Source: Palaemon carinicauda
Taxonomy: Eukaryota; Arthropoda; Malacostraca; Decapoda; Palaemonidae
Assembly: GCF_036898095.1 (NCBI RefSeq)
Contig: NC_090746.1
Coordinates: forward strand, 58,651,922 to 58,715,921
Direction: 5' to 3'
DNA length: 64,000 nt
In this document: positions 26,901 through 35,235 of the stretch, one piece after another
Numbering within the stretch: the stretch's first letter is position 1
Layout: every line of letters begins with the position of its first letter
Notes under the pieces: model-generated
Told to the model about the DNA's origin: nothing
Seen by the model: the letters and a program-made list of their open reading frames with translations, nothing else
Databases searched by the model: none
Made by a program: the position numbers and the translations under genes

Positions 26901-27962
26901 TAATTAGGAGTCATCCTCTACTCTATAATAGATATTGGAAAGTATTTAGCTGGTAAGCCAGAAGCTGTCACAGTAAATGGCGGGACAAAAATTGTTTCTT
27001 CCTCAGATTGTGGAAGATTTCAGGGATTCATCCAGTTGAAGCATAGGTACCACATCTAGCACATAGTTTACCAAAGCCCTGCAATGATATTTCTTTAGCA
27101 AATTAGCATAGCAAAGTTTGTGCCCTTAAAGTTCTGCAATCAATAACTTACCCACATCAGTGTATAAGGTCAACAGCTTTTGTCTACACACTTGCATTGC
27201 CTGTTCAGGAACCTAATATAAATGCAGGATTAGTATTGAACACTAGTCGCATAAACTTGTTTAGCAGCCAAATGAAGACACTTGGCAAGCTTGTCATAAA
27301 GGTCAAGAACATACTAGTTGCATGGTTTCCTTCTCTTTAACAATATGAATTTTCCACTGTTCTTTCAGCAAGGAGTCTGTTCCTCAAGTAGATTAACTCT
27401 AGGAATTTGATCTGTATTGCCCAGTGTTGGGGCCTGAGTGACCATTCAGCACCTAAGTGCAACTGATATGACTCTCTTCACTGACGACACTTGAATGAGG
27501 GAATAATTAGAGAGGAGGCCTTACCAGCATTATACTTAAGTATTGAAAAACCAATGGCTTCAAAGGGATGATAATTACCATTTTACAAGATTCAGGATAT
27601 TGTGCTTGCAATGAGCTTTTCCCTCATTAGAAAATTATGCTGAATCCTTCAAGGTTTTTGGTCACCACTCTTAGTCCCAATACTGAAGTTAAGTAAAAAT
27701 AAAAAATATTTAGCAACATGAAATTGTTAACATCCTTTTAATAATTTTTTTTTATCATGCACATTTTAACTTTGTAATTTTTTCACAGGCCACACTTCCA
27801 TCCCAGATTGCTGAAGGACGGCCATATGCTTTATGGGCCTCTTGGATATTTCTCCTTATTTGTGCAGAATGGTTGTTCTTAACATCTGAGCTCTGTGCAA
27901 AGCTGACTGAGGCTATTCTCAATAATTGGCGAGAAGCTGAAGCACAAAATGATCAGGACTAA
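6859..27962 (+). CDS. TXNDC15: Thioredoxin domain-containing protein 15-like, seven coding exons
   Basis: Joined coding segments 6859-6883, 14293-14825, 15956-16036, 16953-17120, 18646-18848, 20905-21079 and 27789-27962 total 1359 nt, giving 452 residues and a stop, with every phase closing. Order: signal peptide (about 1-24), long acidic region (25-265), thioredoxin fold (about 290-385) with FFSPYCPFS, so the active site is C305-P-F-S308, and the cis-proline loop GTP at 346-348; then a membrane helix near 408-430 and a short polar tail. CxxS instead of CxxC is what I recall for animal TXNDC15, a single-pass membrane protein linked in vertebrates to ciliary function. Several N-x-S/T sites lie on the predicted luminal side. 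Introns 1 and 6 are 7.4 and 6.7 kb and full of mobile DNA. Identity rests on fold, active site, membrane helix and layout. Confidence 0.88.
7222..7375 (+). repeat. 5' inverted terminal repeat of DIRS A1
   Basis: Its reverse complement is found at 14100-14215: ATACAAACC...GCTATTTATAG...TTACTTTTGGCGAAG, then TTAGCGAGGGTTAACCACCT. The same block recurs in A2 and A3, at 31101-31400, 44640-44785 and 44786-45120. Confidence 0.8.
7519..10770 (+). pseudogene. Broken gag-like region of DIRS A1
   Basis: A short frame at 7519-7659 encodes a Cys/His cluster (MRTCPGPEGRSC, then DMDPHRLCPAF, then CNKC) equivalent to the N-terminal zinc segment of elements B and C. Around 9310-9852 a Pro/Ser/Lys-rich stretch contains LKKKRGVSD and SPRVKLTPV, matching element A2 (minus strand, near 42857-43144). 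Around 10260-10560 the segment with EELTKG, ATSWLDLWLG and ETFLLSG matches A2 and A3. These pieces lie in different frames, separated by stops. The stretch 7.7-9.2 kb is rich in serine and arginine codons and has no recognisable fold. Confidence 0.65.
10799..11140 (+). repeat. 171-bp tandem duplication in DIRS A1
   Basis: The copies starting at 10799 and 10970 share GTGGGGGAGA, GCCTGCATTGCTGCTGCCAG and GACAGTATCCATGAT with few differences. The 171-bp period equals 57 codons, so frame is kept. It lies in the linker between gag and reverse transcriptase. Confidence 0.85.
11140..11680 (+). pseudogene. DIRS A1 reverse transcriptase remnant
   Basis: Fragments show ALKAEVQSMLEKGILQEV (N-terminal RT helix), a NKKYQFKELCFGLSTTPQVF segment (the FGLSTAP motif of DIRS RT) and NLDDWLI at about 11555-11580, where the usual YLDDWL has Asn in place of Tyr. 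The frame is broken before and after. Confidence 0.75.
11673..12566 (+). pseudogene. DIRS A1 RNase H region (297-codon open frame)
   Basis: The longest open frame of A1. It contains LMLFSHASKEGGG (expected DAS, here HAS), LLEMKA, VVMSDNTTVVAYINKQGGT, then FIPSKRNVLVDNLSR and VDLFATSLNFRLPLY. This matches the RNase H and linker of DIRS elements. The first catalytic Asp appears changed to His; the SDNTT Asp is kept. Without the first Asp it is unlikely to be active. Confidence 0.8.
12750..13798 (+). pseudogene. DIRS A1 tyrosine recombinase remnant
   Basis: Pieces in several frames show the box I arginine (ASATRVSELHGL near 13230-13265), the linker RFYLKRTSAARP (near 13450) and the C-terminal tyrosine motif (VWKHQMTLTSHYLQD near 13657-13700). 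The HxxR box between them is not recognisable in one frame. This recombinase replaces the integrase of LTR elements in DIRS retrotransposons. Confidence 0.7.
13910..14230 (+). repeat. Internal complementary region and 3' inverted repeat of DIRS A1
   Basis: GCAAATGACAAATTTGGAAG at 13925 equals the two element termini placed end to end, the internal complementary region of DIRS elements. It is followed by the 3' inverted repeat ending CAAATTTGTC at 14230. The 3' end therefore folds on itself. Confidence 0.75.
14293..14825 (+). CDS. TXNDC15: TXNDC15 exon 2: signal peptide core and acidic region
   Basis: The acceptor TTTTTTTTTCAG ends at 14292 and the donor AAG|GTGTGT is at 14826. The exon codes for the signal peptide core followed by an Asp/Glu-rich, low-complexity region with scattered cysteines (for example DDCEY, SEGIC, THDC, GSC, EFCG, DNCG). 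It ends on a complete codon. The acidic part is likely disordered. Family members differ widely here, so little functional meaning can be read from it. Confidence 0.85.
14859..14902. repeat. (TCTA)n microsatellite
   Basis: About ten TCTA units, with one TTTA interruption, 33 bases after the exon 2 donor in intron 2 of TXNDC15. Confidence 0.95.
14975..15085 (+). repeat. Interspersed decapod-type repeat, short copy
   Basis: Contains TTATTTTCTCTGTTGGAGCC, CTTGGGCTTGTTGCATC and TTCCAACTAGGGTTATATCC, the 3' part of the family also seen at 3695-3930 and 19320-19550. Confidence 0.7.
15412..15895 (-). repeat. Interspersed decapod-type repeat, inverted copy
   Basis: Reads on the minus strand as the same family: AACCCTAGATGGAAAAGCA, GGCCAGGGGCTCCTATAGGG, then AACTCTAACCCAAGATAGTG and ACCATGGTACAGAGGCTATG. 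Its inverted partner lies at 18897-19550 in another TXNDC15 intron. It contains a 50-bp tandem duplication (15568-15617 and 15618-15667). Confidence 0.75.
15568..15667. repeat. 50-bp tandem duplication inside the repeat
   Basis: AACAAAACAAGAGGAAGAGA through GTGCCCAAGTGTA occurs twice in a row with no visible difference, so it is recent. Confidence 0.95.
15956..16036 (+). CDS. TXNDC15: TXNDC15 exon 3 (81 nt)
   Basis: The acceptor CCCCTTTAG ends at 15955 and the donor GAG|GTGAGT is at 16037. It encodes 27 residues (PEGLTDNEEE to MGEYGE), phase 0 on both sides. The last 26 nt and the start of the next intron are repeated just downstream with the donor destroyed (see the duplication at 16011-16170). 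An interspersed repeat ends only tens of bases before the acceptor. Confidence 0.8.
16011..16170 (+). repeat. 81-bp tandem duplication across the exon 3 donor
   Basis: AAGCCAGTATGGGAGAGTAT to ATTATTCATAAAAAT occurs at 16011 and again at 16092. Copy 1 holds the last 26 nt of exon 3, the GTGAGT donor and the intron start. In copy 2 the donor position reads GCCAAT, so that copy cannot splice there. A few substitutions separate the copies. Confidence 0.9.
16953..17120 (+). CDS. TXNDC15: TXNDC15 exon 4 (168 nt)
   Basis: Phase 0 on both sides, 56 residues starting VEEGMLDSSG, Ser/Gly-rich, ending with NVTEPAGDVE. The donor GAG|GTATGA is at 17121. The acceptor is weak (CTGGAG with an A/T-rich tract), but the frame is open, the amino-acid style continues exon 3, and joining it keeps the reading frame to exon 5. 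Confidence 0.72.
17283..17692. mobile_element. Probable pogo/Tigger-like MITE in TXNDC15 intron 4
   Basis: The left end CAGGTCCACCATCATTAGTC and the right end, read in reverse as CAGAGGTCCCTTACCAATTA, are similar but diverged inverted ends. The left is preceded by TA. There is no open frame. Right boundary and target site are uncertain. Confidence 0.45.
18646..18848 (+). CDS. TXNDC15: TXNDC15 exon 5: thioredoxin active-site exon
   Basis: The acceptor TGTTTTCAG ends at 18645 and the donor ATAG|GTAAGA is at 18849. It encodes IINATLLMKLLQ, then CHLIYFFSPYCPFSVAGSPY, the thioredoxin beta-strand and active-site turn with C305 and S308, then helix 2 and the strand NIPVYGLDS. The final codon is split (AG|T, Ser). 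The single active cysteine suggests a non-redox or mixed-disulfide binding role rather than a dithiol oxidoreductase. Confidence 0.9.
18897..19550 (+). repeat. Interspersed decapod-type repeat, longest copy
   Basis: About 650 bp, beginning AAGTTTGGCCCAGGCACCAG, passing ACACATACACCGAATAGCC, GGGGTTAACTACTGCAATG and CTCTTGGTAAGGGTAG, and ending with the TTCCCTGTTAGAGCCCTTGG part. The shorter copies elsewhere are pieces of this unit. It starts about 50 bp after the exon 5 donor. No reading frame. Confidence 0.75.
19554..19862 (-). mobile_element. tRNA-derived SINE (minus strand)
   Basis: Read on the minus strand, the head near 19862 shows TGGCCTGATTGGTAACATCT (A-box-like) and, about 35 bases on, GGGGGTTAGAGTCCCACTCA (B-box-like), the internal polymerase III promoter of tRNA-derived SINEs. 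The body includes GGGAGGGCCAGGCAATGGCT on the + strand. It abuts the interspersed repeat, so the two may have moved together. It is not a functional tRNA: no cloverleaf closes. Confidence 0.65.
20905..21079 (+). CDS. TXNDC15: TXNDC15 exon 6: second half of the thioredoxin fold
   Basis: The acceptor CTGATTTCAG ends at 20904 and the donor AGG|GTAAGT is at 21080. VNARYGVMGTPTLLLFHNGN carries the conserved cis-proline loop (GTP) and the following strand, then the last helix LLSFINHYTDQSI and NVTSADFR. It completes the split Ser codon from exon 5 and ends on a full codon. Confidence 0.9.
21600..25300 (+). mobile_element. Old decayed DIRS-like tract in TXNDC15 intron 6
   Basis: Base composition shifts to GC-richer sequence than the surrounding intron, and many short frames with codon-like composition appear on the + strand. 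Near 23677-23700 a frame reads LYLTDWAC, resembling the YLDDWL reverse-transcriptase site of DIRS elements with the first Asp changed. No complete domain survives and no ends were found. The DIRS call is tentative; any old retroelement is possible. Confidence 0.4.
25301..27788. other. Rest of TXNDC15 intron 6, no clear feature
   Basis: Mixed sequence with a T run near 25458 and scattered codon-like stretches, possibly more of the decayed element. No intact reading frame or inverted ends could be supported. Confidence 0.35.
27789..27962 (+). CDS. TXNDC15: TXNDC15 exon 7: membrane helix and stop
   Basis: The acceptor TTTTTTCACAG ends at 27788. The exon encodes ATLPSQIAEGRPYALW, a hydrophobic helix WIFLLICAEWLFL, and a charged tail ending AEAQNDQD with TAA at 27960-27962. 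The short linker and single C-terminal membrane span match the known layout of the family. Confidence 0.88.
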   Translation, partial: ATLPSQIAEGRPYALWASWIFLLICAEWLFLTSELCAKLTEAILNNWREAEAQNDQD

Positions 27963-28290
27963 GTTGTAATATACAGTTGACTTGTGAACAGGTGTAGATA
28001 TATCTTATTTTTCTTTGAGTGGAATACAGAATGTTTTGAATTCACCAATTAGGTTCTAAATCTTAATATTTGTATTTATATATGTAAATATGTAGTCAAA
28101 CAAATATTTTAATTGGATAGATTTCCCATATGTTTCCATTGAGTATAGTTTTTCTAACAATGAATTCAGTTTTTATTTACATAATTGATATGGAGTCTGT
28201 GCTAATTACTTAATCTGTTATTATTAGTATTTAGGCAGGTTTTGTATGAGAGTAAAATCATTGTTTCAATAAACAGATCTATAAGGAAAC
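27963..28290 (+). terminator. TXNDC15: TXNDC15 3' UTR and poly(A) signal
   Basis: A candidate AATAAA at 28268-28273 follows the stop by about 300 bases. No better hexamer is seen between them. Transcripts could run further; another AATAAA occurs near 30652, followed by no recognised gene. Confidence 0.55.
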
Positions 28291-31100
28291 TACTGATTTA
28301 AAGTCTTGTATATTAAAGTATTGCCATCTTATTTGAGATAACCTTCTGCACTCTAGTGGCCTCTGAGGGTCATTCATTTGAGCAATCTTTATCATCCAGG
28401 CATAGCTTTTGCTTATAAAATTAGCAATCCTTTTGTGTTTTTCTTATATTCACACATACTGTACATGTGACTATTGTACTTAATAAGATCAAGCAAACCC
28501 CTTAGTTTCCTTTATTTTTCATTGTTAGAGTTTAAAAAGTATTATTTAGTTTACAGGTTGTATTGAGATCCTCGTATTTGGTCATTTCCCCAAGTATCAA
28601 AGTTATATGCAGCATTCATTTAGTGCCCAATGCACTTTGCATTCTGAATTTTATTTTCAAAGATTTTTTTTCATAGTCTAGTTCCACCCACTTGTATTTT
28701 CTTTAACTTTAACTCATCCTTCAGGCCTTCAAAGCAAGAATAAAGAATTATGTCTGGAATACATGCTAAAAGGTGTTCAAACATGTCCTACTTTGGACAA
28801 TTTGTGTGGCAACTTATATTCCATCATATCTCCTACATGGTTTTGTCAGTCTTCTAAGGAGTAAAGTAAGCAGTTTTAAATGCTAATCAGGATCCAAATC
28901 ATCATTGCCATACAGTTGCTCTAGACTTAAAAGATTATGTTATCATCCATATCTATGTCCTTTGTTAAAGAAATTGTTGTTTGCTGCTCACTTGCTTTGT
29001 GTTTCCTTATTTTGTGAATAGGATATACAGTATCCTGTTGTAAGATGAATTGTCTTTCAAGTCCTCATGAATTTTCCAGTCCTGTCTTTTTCTTTTGAAA
29101 GCTTGCTTATCCTATGCTAGTTATAAACAAGTTTAACTCCACAAGAAAATCATGTTTTTATTACTTGAGGGAGTGCACAAATAAATAATGCAGAGGTTTA
29201 TTTGTTCCTCAGATATCGCACTCTAAACAGATTAATCCTGCCACTTTCATTTGGAAGGTCATAGTATTATCTGTCAATTTTTCATGCCTTTGTTGCTTGC
29301 TTAGGAAGTCCTGATGTTCTCACGATGGATAAAAAGTAATTGGTTTAAAAACTCTTTAAATGACAGTTTTGGTGGTATGTACTTACAGAAATCAAAACCA
29401 AACATATGCATAAAGAGCCTCACAATGTGGAATTTGTCTTTTAAAAGAATGCAAAGCATTCTCTTGAAGAAAATATGAAACTTTCAAAAGCTCTACTTTT
29501 AATTAGATATAAAAAAAAGATGGGTAAATGTTTGCTCTATCTTAACTTTAAAACTTTTTTGTTTTACAACACGTGCACAAATGGGGATAATCACAAAAGA
29601 TATCAAAGAACTGTATGGCAGATGTTAAATTTCTTAATATACTGCACTATTTTTTATTTTATGGCATTAGAACTCAACCCCCCCCCCCCCCACACACACA
29701 GACCTGAACATATTCCAAAACAACCTACAGTACATAAAGATTACCTTATGAAAAAGGTGGCGACCATAGTCGCATGAATATTTATGAAGTATAGTAATAT
29801 TACAGAAAATACTTCCACCCCAGCAAAAAGTGTGCTGTACACCAGGTTTTGTGATCATACATCACCACTATCTGAAATGATCTCGTTACATCTTCATTCC
29901 AATTTAATCTATCCTCCATCTTGTTCCACTTACCAGTGGATGCATTATTCTCCAGCTTTGCCAAAGATTAAATACAGATTTGAGACCTAAACAAAGAAAT
30001 AAACCCCTGGAAAAGGTATTACTCCTAAAACAGATACCCCACCATTCTAGTCTCTTGGAACTTGGTAATGTGTTGGATTTTCACATTTTTATGACTACAC
30101 ATCTACATCACAGTGCTTACGAATTGTAATTTGAGATGTTAGGCTAGATTATTAAGTCAATATTTAAGCTTCTCATGTCCGAATGATCATACTGGCTGAA
30201 ATTAAACTACATAGTTGCCAAAATGCTACATTTCAATAGTTTCAAAATTAACTAAGATTATTTAGATTTACTTAAAAAATAACAAATGCAATAAGTAATG
30301 ATACATAATTAAGAAAAGGGGAAAATTATAAGAGCCATCACTTAAGAAATAATTTTATGGTATAGGTGAATCGTATATTAGTAATGGACGGGTTGACATT
30401 GTTTTGTTTGTTGCTTCAGAACTATAGTAATGTTTCATTAAATGTAATTTTTTTTATATACAACACTGTTCTCCATTTTGGTAATTAAATTAAAAGGACA
30501 TACAAAATTTGTCTGTGATAATTAATTCCAAACTTTAGGCTTTGTATATCTTAAACAGTACTGTACTTTGTACAACATGCTTACATTGTTTATACTGTAT
30601 ATATTTTGTGTGGAAGATATTTGTATTTATGTGAGAATTTCTGTAAACCTACAATAAAACTATATTTTACCTAAAACTTGGAAGAATACATACCTCCTCA
30701 ACAGTTACCAGAGTCCTTCCAGCAAATCAAATGTACATGATCAAAACCTATTTAATCAGAACTTAACTACCAAATTTCTTGGAAATTAATTCATCAGGTT
30801 TGTATTAAATCATCCATACTGGTCAGATTGCATCTCTCTAGTGAAGATCAACACTAAAATCTGAACAAAATTAAATCCTTAGTGCATGGACAATCAAAAT
30901 TACACTTGTTCTTGTAATCATTCAAACTTATAATGTACAGGTATAAAATTATATAAAAGTAAGTAACCATAATGAAATTATTTGTATCCTCAGATTTAAA
31001 AATAATAATTTAGATGATGAATTTTATTTTATACTTGCCTGATGTTCATATTGCTTTTCTCTCAAAGCACGTTTAATATCAACGTTTACCCCCAAAAAAT
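28291..31100. other. Intergenic sequence downstream of TXNDC15
   Basis: AT-rich. It contains a 12-13 base C run followed by (CA)n near 29679-29700. Open frames near 29475-29990 are short, overlap on both strands and show no domain. No gene is supported. Confidence 0.45.
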
Positions 31101-31430
31101 GACATTCGGAGATAATTTGTATTTTTCCTAACAATACAAACCTTTAGCTATTTATTAGGGGTATTACTTTCGGCAAAGCTGAACGGACGAGCCTTTAAAA
31201 TTTAGTGGGGGTTATCTTCCTCTTCTGCTAGTTAGTGGGGGGTAGAGGGGTAGCTTGCTACTGCTTCCACTCGCCTGTGATTTAGCTCACTTTGCTTGGA
31301 GGTAGGACTTCAAGGGGGGATAGGGCTACCAGATAAGTTTATATAAATAGCTAACGGTTTGTTTCGTTAGGAAAAATACAGATTACCTCCGAATTTGTTA
31401 CTTGTTCCGTAACTGGAATACAAACCTACG
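31101..31430 (-). repeat. 3' inverted repeat and circle-junction region of A2
   Basis: The two halves are complementary: GATAATTTGTATTTTTCCTAAC near 31110 pairs with GTTAGGAAAAATACAGATTA near 31370, then TTTGTTACTTGTTCCGTAAC, the joined termini. The stretch can fold into a long hairpin. Confidence 0.75.
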
Positions 31431-31530
31431 CTATTTATTAGGGGTGACACCTATTAGGAGGGTGGACGTCCCTGCCAACTTGCCTTTTTGGCTACCAGGG
31501 GGCTCCTTATTTTGAATAGGTTTGTACAAA

Positions 31531-31890
31531 AAATTGAGTATTTATGATAAAACAAAATTTTATAAATACTTACCCGGCAGTTATATATATATATAGCTTA
31601 AGTCTCTGACTTCCGGCAGAATTTATTAAAAAATCTCTGCAACCGCCTTGTGGTGGTTGTGCGGTTAGGTGGTTAACAACTCGTACAGGGTGGTACCTGG
31701 AATCATTCCCATTTTCTGTTCCTCAGATTATCTTTGCCCGACCTGTCTCCTGAGGGGAGGTGGGTGGGCTTTAGAATATATATATAACTGCCTGGTAAGT
31801 ATTCATAAAACTTTGTTTTATCATAAAAACTCAATTTTTATGAATAGTACTTACCTGGCAGTTACAGTATATATATATAGCTGATTCACA
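31531..31890 (-). repeat. 3' inverted repeat and internal complementary region of C
   Basis: From 31785 to 31880 the sequence is the complement of the left terminus (TTTTATCATAAAAACTCAA) followed directly by the complement of the right terminus (TTTTTATGAATAGTACTTACC). This is a copy of the circle junction next to the 3' end, the signature DIRS layout. Confidence 0.8.
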
Positions 31891-32284
31891 CATTTGGAGG
31901 AGGGAAAAAGACAGTAAACATCGTTGGGGAAACAACAAAAGAGTTGTAGGAGAAAAAACACCTTGATTCCTTACCTGATAAGGTAGCTGACTTCAAAGGT
32001 TACTGCCTCTAGAGTCGCTTTCCCTTAGGAGTGTTCAGCCAGGAGTAGACCTACTATGCTGCAAACAACTCAATCGAGTCGGTCAAGGGGGTAAGACCAA
32101 CAACTTGACTAGACTTCAGAAACTACCTTCGCCCCATTTAATAAAAACCTGCAACCTTACTAAAACTAACCATCTAACCTTCCAGAAATAGATATAAACT
32201 ATCTATCTTGACTGAGGGAACCGTACCACAAGAAGAGGTCCTCAGACAACCATAAAAACACAAACCTTCATACATGCATACAAA

Positions 32285-33300
32285 CTAAGGTTGAGTGGGG
32301 GTAGTTACTCCTTTGCCTAATACAGAAGCCGCAGCTACGTATGGGCCCAAGGTATAACACTTGTCATAGCCTACTCTCACCTCTCCGAGGTAATGAGAAG
32401 CGAAGACAGAGTTGCTCCTCCAGAACGTTGCGTCCATGATTTGCCTAACTGACATATTTTTCTGATATGCCAGTGAGGTAGCAATGGCTCTCACTTCATG
32501 AGCCCGTACTTTCAACAGGGCGAAGTGTTCTTCCTCACATAAAAGGTAGGCTTCCCTAATAGTTTCCCTCAGGAAAAAGGACAAAGCGTTCTTTGACGGG
32601 ATTTTGAGGATCCTTCACTGAACACCATAACGAGTTGGATGCACCCTTCACTTTCTTAGTGTGGGCTTAATAAGCCTTGAGGGCCCTAACTGGGCAGAGG
32701 TGTCTTTCCTCTCCTGACCCACTAGGTTCGTGAGGTTAGGGACCTCAAACGTCCTAGGCCAGGGTTTCAAGGGGTTCTCGTTCTTGGCGAGAAAGTCGAA
32801 CCTCAAGGCACAATTTTGATTGAGGCCTACACGCATGTCAATCGCCTGGACCTCGCTGACCCTTTTGGCAGTCGCTAGAGTCATAAGGAAGAGGGTTTTC
32901 TTTGTTACATCTCGAAGAGAGGCTCACGAGATAGGTTCAAATTTTTTGGAGCACAGAAACTTAAACACCACATCCAGGTTCCAAGATGGGGGTCTTGATT
33001 GTACCTGTTTCGTAGTCTCAATAGACCTAATAAGGTCCTGCAAATCTTTATCTTGAGACAACTCTAGGCCTCTATGCCTAAAGACGGTTGAGAGCATACT
33101 CCTGTATCCTTTGATGGTAGATACAGCCAGCTTAGCATCCTGTCTTGAGGTACAATAAAAAGTCTGCAATCTGGCTCAGAGAGGTAGTGGTCGAGGAAAT
33201 CTTGTGCCGCCTGCACCAAGCTCTAAAGGTCTCCCACTTAGACTGGTAGACTCTATTGTGATGAGATCCTTCTTGCTCTGGCAATAGCTTTCGCTGCTTG
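32285..33300 (-). pseudogene. Element C tyrosine recombinase
   Basis: The N-terminal core-binding part (STIKGYRSMLSTVFRHRG, then SWNLDVVFKFL) is followed in the same frame, past a stop near 32900, by TLATAKRVSEVQAI with the box I arginine. After another interruption comes VRAHEVRAIATSLAYQ (HxxR box) and WRSNSVFASHYLGEV with the nucleophile tyrosine, ending TTPTQP at 32285. The three catalytic signatures are present, but stops break the frame, and a frameshift separates it from the upstream RNase H frame. Confidence 0.8.
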
Positions 33301-34148
33301 TGCCGAAAAGCCTCGAGATCTAACGAGCTTCTCGACAGTCTGAAGGCAGTCAGTTTGAGAGCGAGGGGGTTTTGATGATATCTCTCGAAGTGGGGCTGTC
33401 TGAGAAGATCTGGACTTGCTGGGAGTCTTCTTGGGAAGTCCATCAGCATGCCCACCACTTTGGTGAACCATTCCCTTGCAGGCCAGAATGGAGCCACTAG
33501 AATCATTTGTCCCGAATCGAGGAGAGCAAATTTTCTGACGACCAGATTGATGATTTTGAACGGGGGAAACGCATACATGTCCATCCCCGTCCAATCCATC
33601 AAGAAGGCGTCCACTGCCACCGCTTCCTCGTCCGGTACTAGAGAGCAGTAGTTGGGGATCCTCTTGTTCAAGTTGGAGGCGAAAAGGTCTACTACAGGTC
33701 TGCCCCACAACTTCCAGAGGCTCTGACAGACATGCGGGTTGAGAGTCCACTCTGTGGGAAGAACTTGTCTCTTCCTGCTGAGCATGTCTGCCCTGATGTT
33801 TCTTTGCCCTTGAACAAACCTCATCAACAGCCGAGTCCTGTTCTCACTCGCGCAAAGGAGAAGCTCTCTCGCTGTTCTGAACAGAGATAGGGAGTGAGTT
33901 CCCCCTTGTTTCCTGGTATACGCGAGAGCTGTGGTGTTGTCTGAATTGATCTCCACAGTCTTCCCTGACACCGAGGTTCCGAAGGCCTTTAATCCCATCA
34001 GAATTGCCATCAATTCCTTCCTGCTGATATGCCAACTGACCTGACTTCCTTCCCAAATGCCTGAGACCTCCTTTTTCCCTAGTGTTGCTCCCCAGCCTGA
34101 CTCCGACGCGTCTGAGAATAACACTAGGTCGAGGTTCTTCTTGTACAA
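33132..34148 (-). pseudogene. Element C RNase H and recombinase N-terminus (338-codon frame)
   Basis: Open frame with LVLFSDASESGWGATLG (first catalytic Asp kept), ISRKELMAIL (Glu), EINSDNTTALAYTRKQGGT (Asp), FVQGQRNIRADMLSR, then VDLFASNLNKRIPNY and FPPFKIINLVVRKF, typical of DIRS RNase H and the following linker. The C-terminal part YQSKWETFRAWCRRH starts the recombinase N-domain. It is cut off from the RT by a frameshift near 34180. Confidence 0.82.
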
Positions 34149-34189
34149 GGAGATCCCTTCTCCTAACAGAGCTGGGTCCAGCTACCACA

Positions 34190-35190
34190 TCAAAAGATCC
34201 TTGATCTGTCGGAATGGGAAAAGAAAAGGAGTCCTCCTGGGTCTTTCTGTTCCATACCTTTGCGAGGAAGTGTTGCAGAGGTCTTAGGTGCAGTCTCCCC
34301 ACCGAGACAAACTGTTCTAGGGAGGATAGAGTTCCCAGCAGACTCATCCACTCCTTCGCTGAGCATTCCTGCTTCTTTAAAAATCCTCTGACTTTCTCTA
34401 GGCACCTGGTCTGCCTTTCCTGGGAGGGAGAAGCCCAAAAAAGAACTGAATTCAGAACTATCCCTAAATAGAGAATAGTCTGATTCGGTTCGGTCTGAGA
34501 CTTCTCCCTGTTGATGATGAGTCCCAGGTCCTGAGTCATCGTATACGTCTTCTGTAGGTCCTTCAGACATTTTTCTTTCGACTATGATCGGATCAGCCAG
34601 TCGTCCAGATAGAAGAATACCCTTATCCCCTCCTGATGTAACCAGCCTGCCACGTTCGCCATTAGCCTGGTGAAAAATTGAGGAGCCGTGCTGAGACCGA
34701 AGCAAAGTGCCCTGAATTGAAAGCACTTGCCCTGAATCACAAATCTCAGATATTTCCTTGAAGTCGGATGAATGGGGACGTGAAAATAAGCGTCCTGAAA
34801 GTCGAGAGATACCATCCAGTCACCTGGACGAACTGCTGCCAGCACGGACTGAGTCGTCTCCATGGAGAACTTTGTTTTCTCCACGAAGGCGTTCAGAGAG
34901 CCGACATCTAGGACTGGTCTCCATCCACCCGAGTTCTTGGGAACCAGAAATAGGCGATTGTAAAAGCCTGGGGAGGTAAGGTCCCGAACTGGCTCTATTG
35001 TTTCCTTGACCAACATCTGGCCGACTAGCTCCAGAAGAGCCTCTTGCTTCCCCGCGTCGGCGTACTGAGCCACTAGTGCTAGGGGAGTGTCTAAGAGAGA
35101 GGAGGCTTCTTTAAAAAGGGGATCTTGTAACCTTCCTTGATGATCGAGAGGGACCAGGTGTCCGCCCCTCTCCTCTTCCAAAACTCCCAA
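34190..35190 (-). pseudogene. Element C reverse transcriptase
   Basis: The frame from 35190 shows SPGFYNRLFLVPKNSGGWRP, SLDFQDAYFHVPIHP, FRALCFGLSTAPQFF and GIRVFFYLDDWLIRS, so the catalytic YxDD is intact. A stop follows immediately (34582-34584). The same frame resumes to about 34190 with SLLGTLSSLEQFVSVGRLHL (thumb and connection). One nonsense codon and a later frameshift make it inactive as it stands. Confidence 0.85.
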
Positions 35191-35235
35191 AAACGAGACA
35201 GTCTTGCCCCTACTGTTGTCTGGAGGACTTCCATC

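Noticed and set aside
29475..29990. Overlapping frames near the poly-C tract
   Set aside because: Short, on both strands, crossing simple repeats, with no splice sites or homology.
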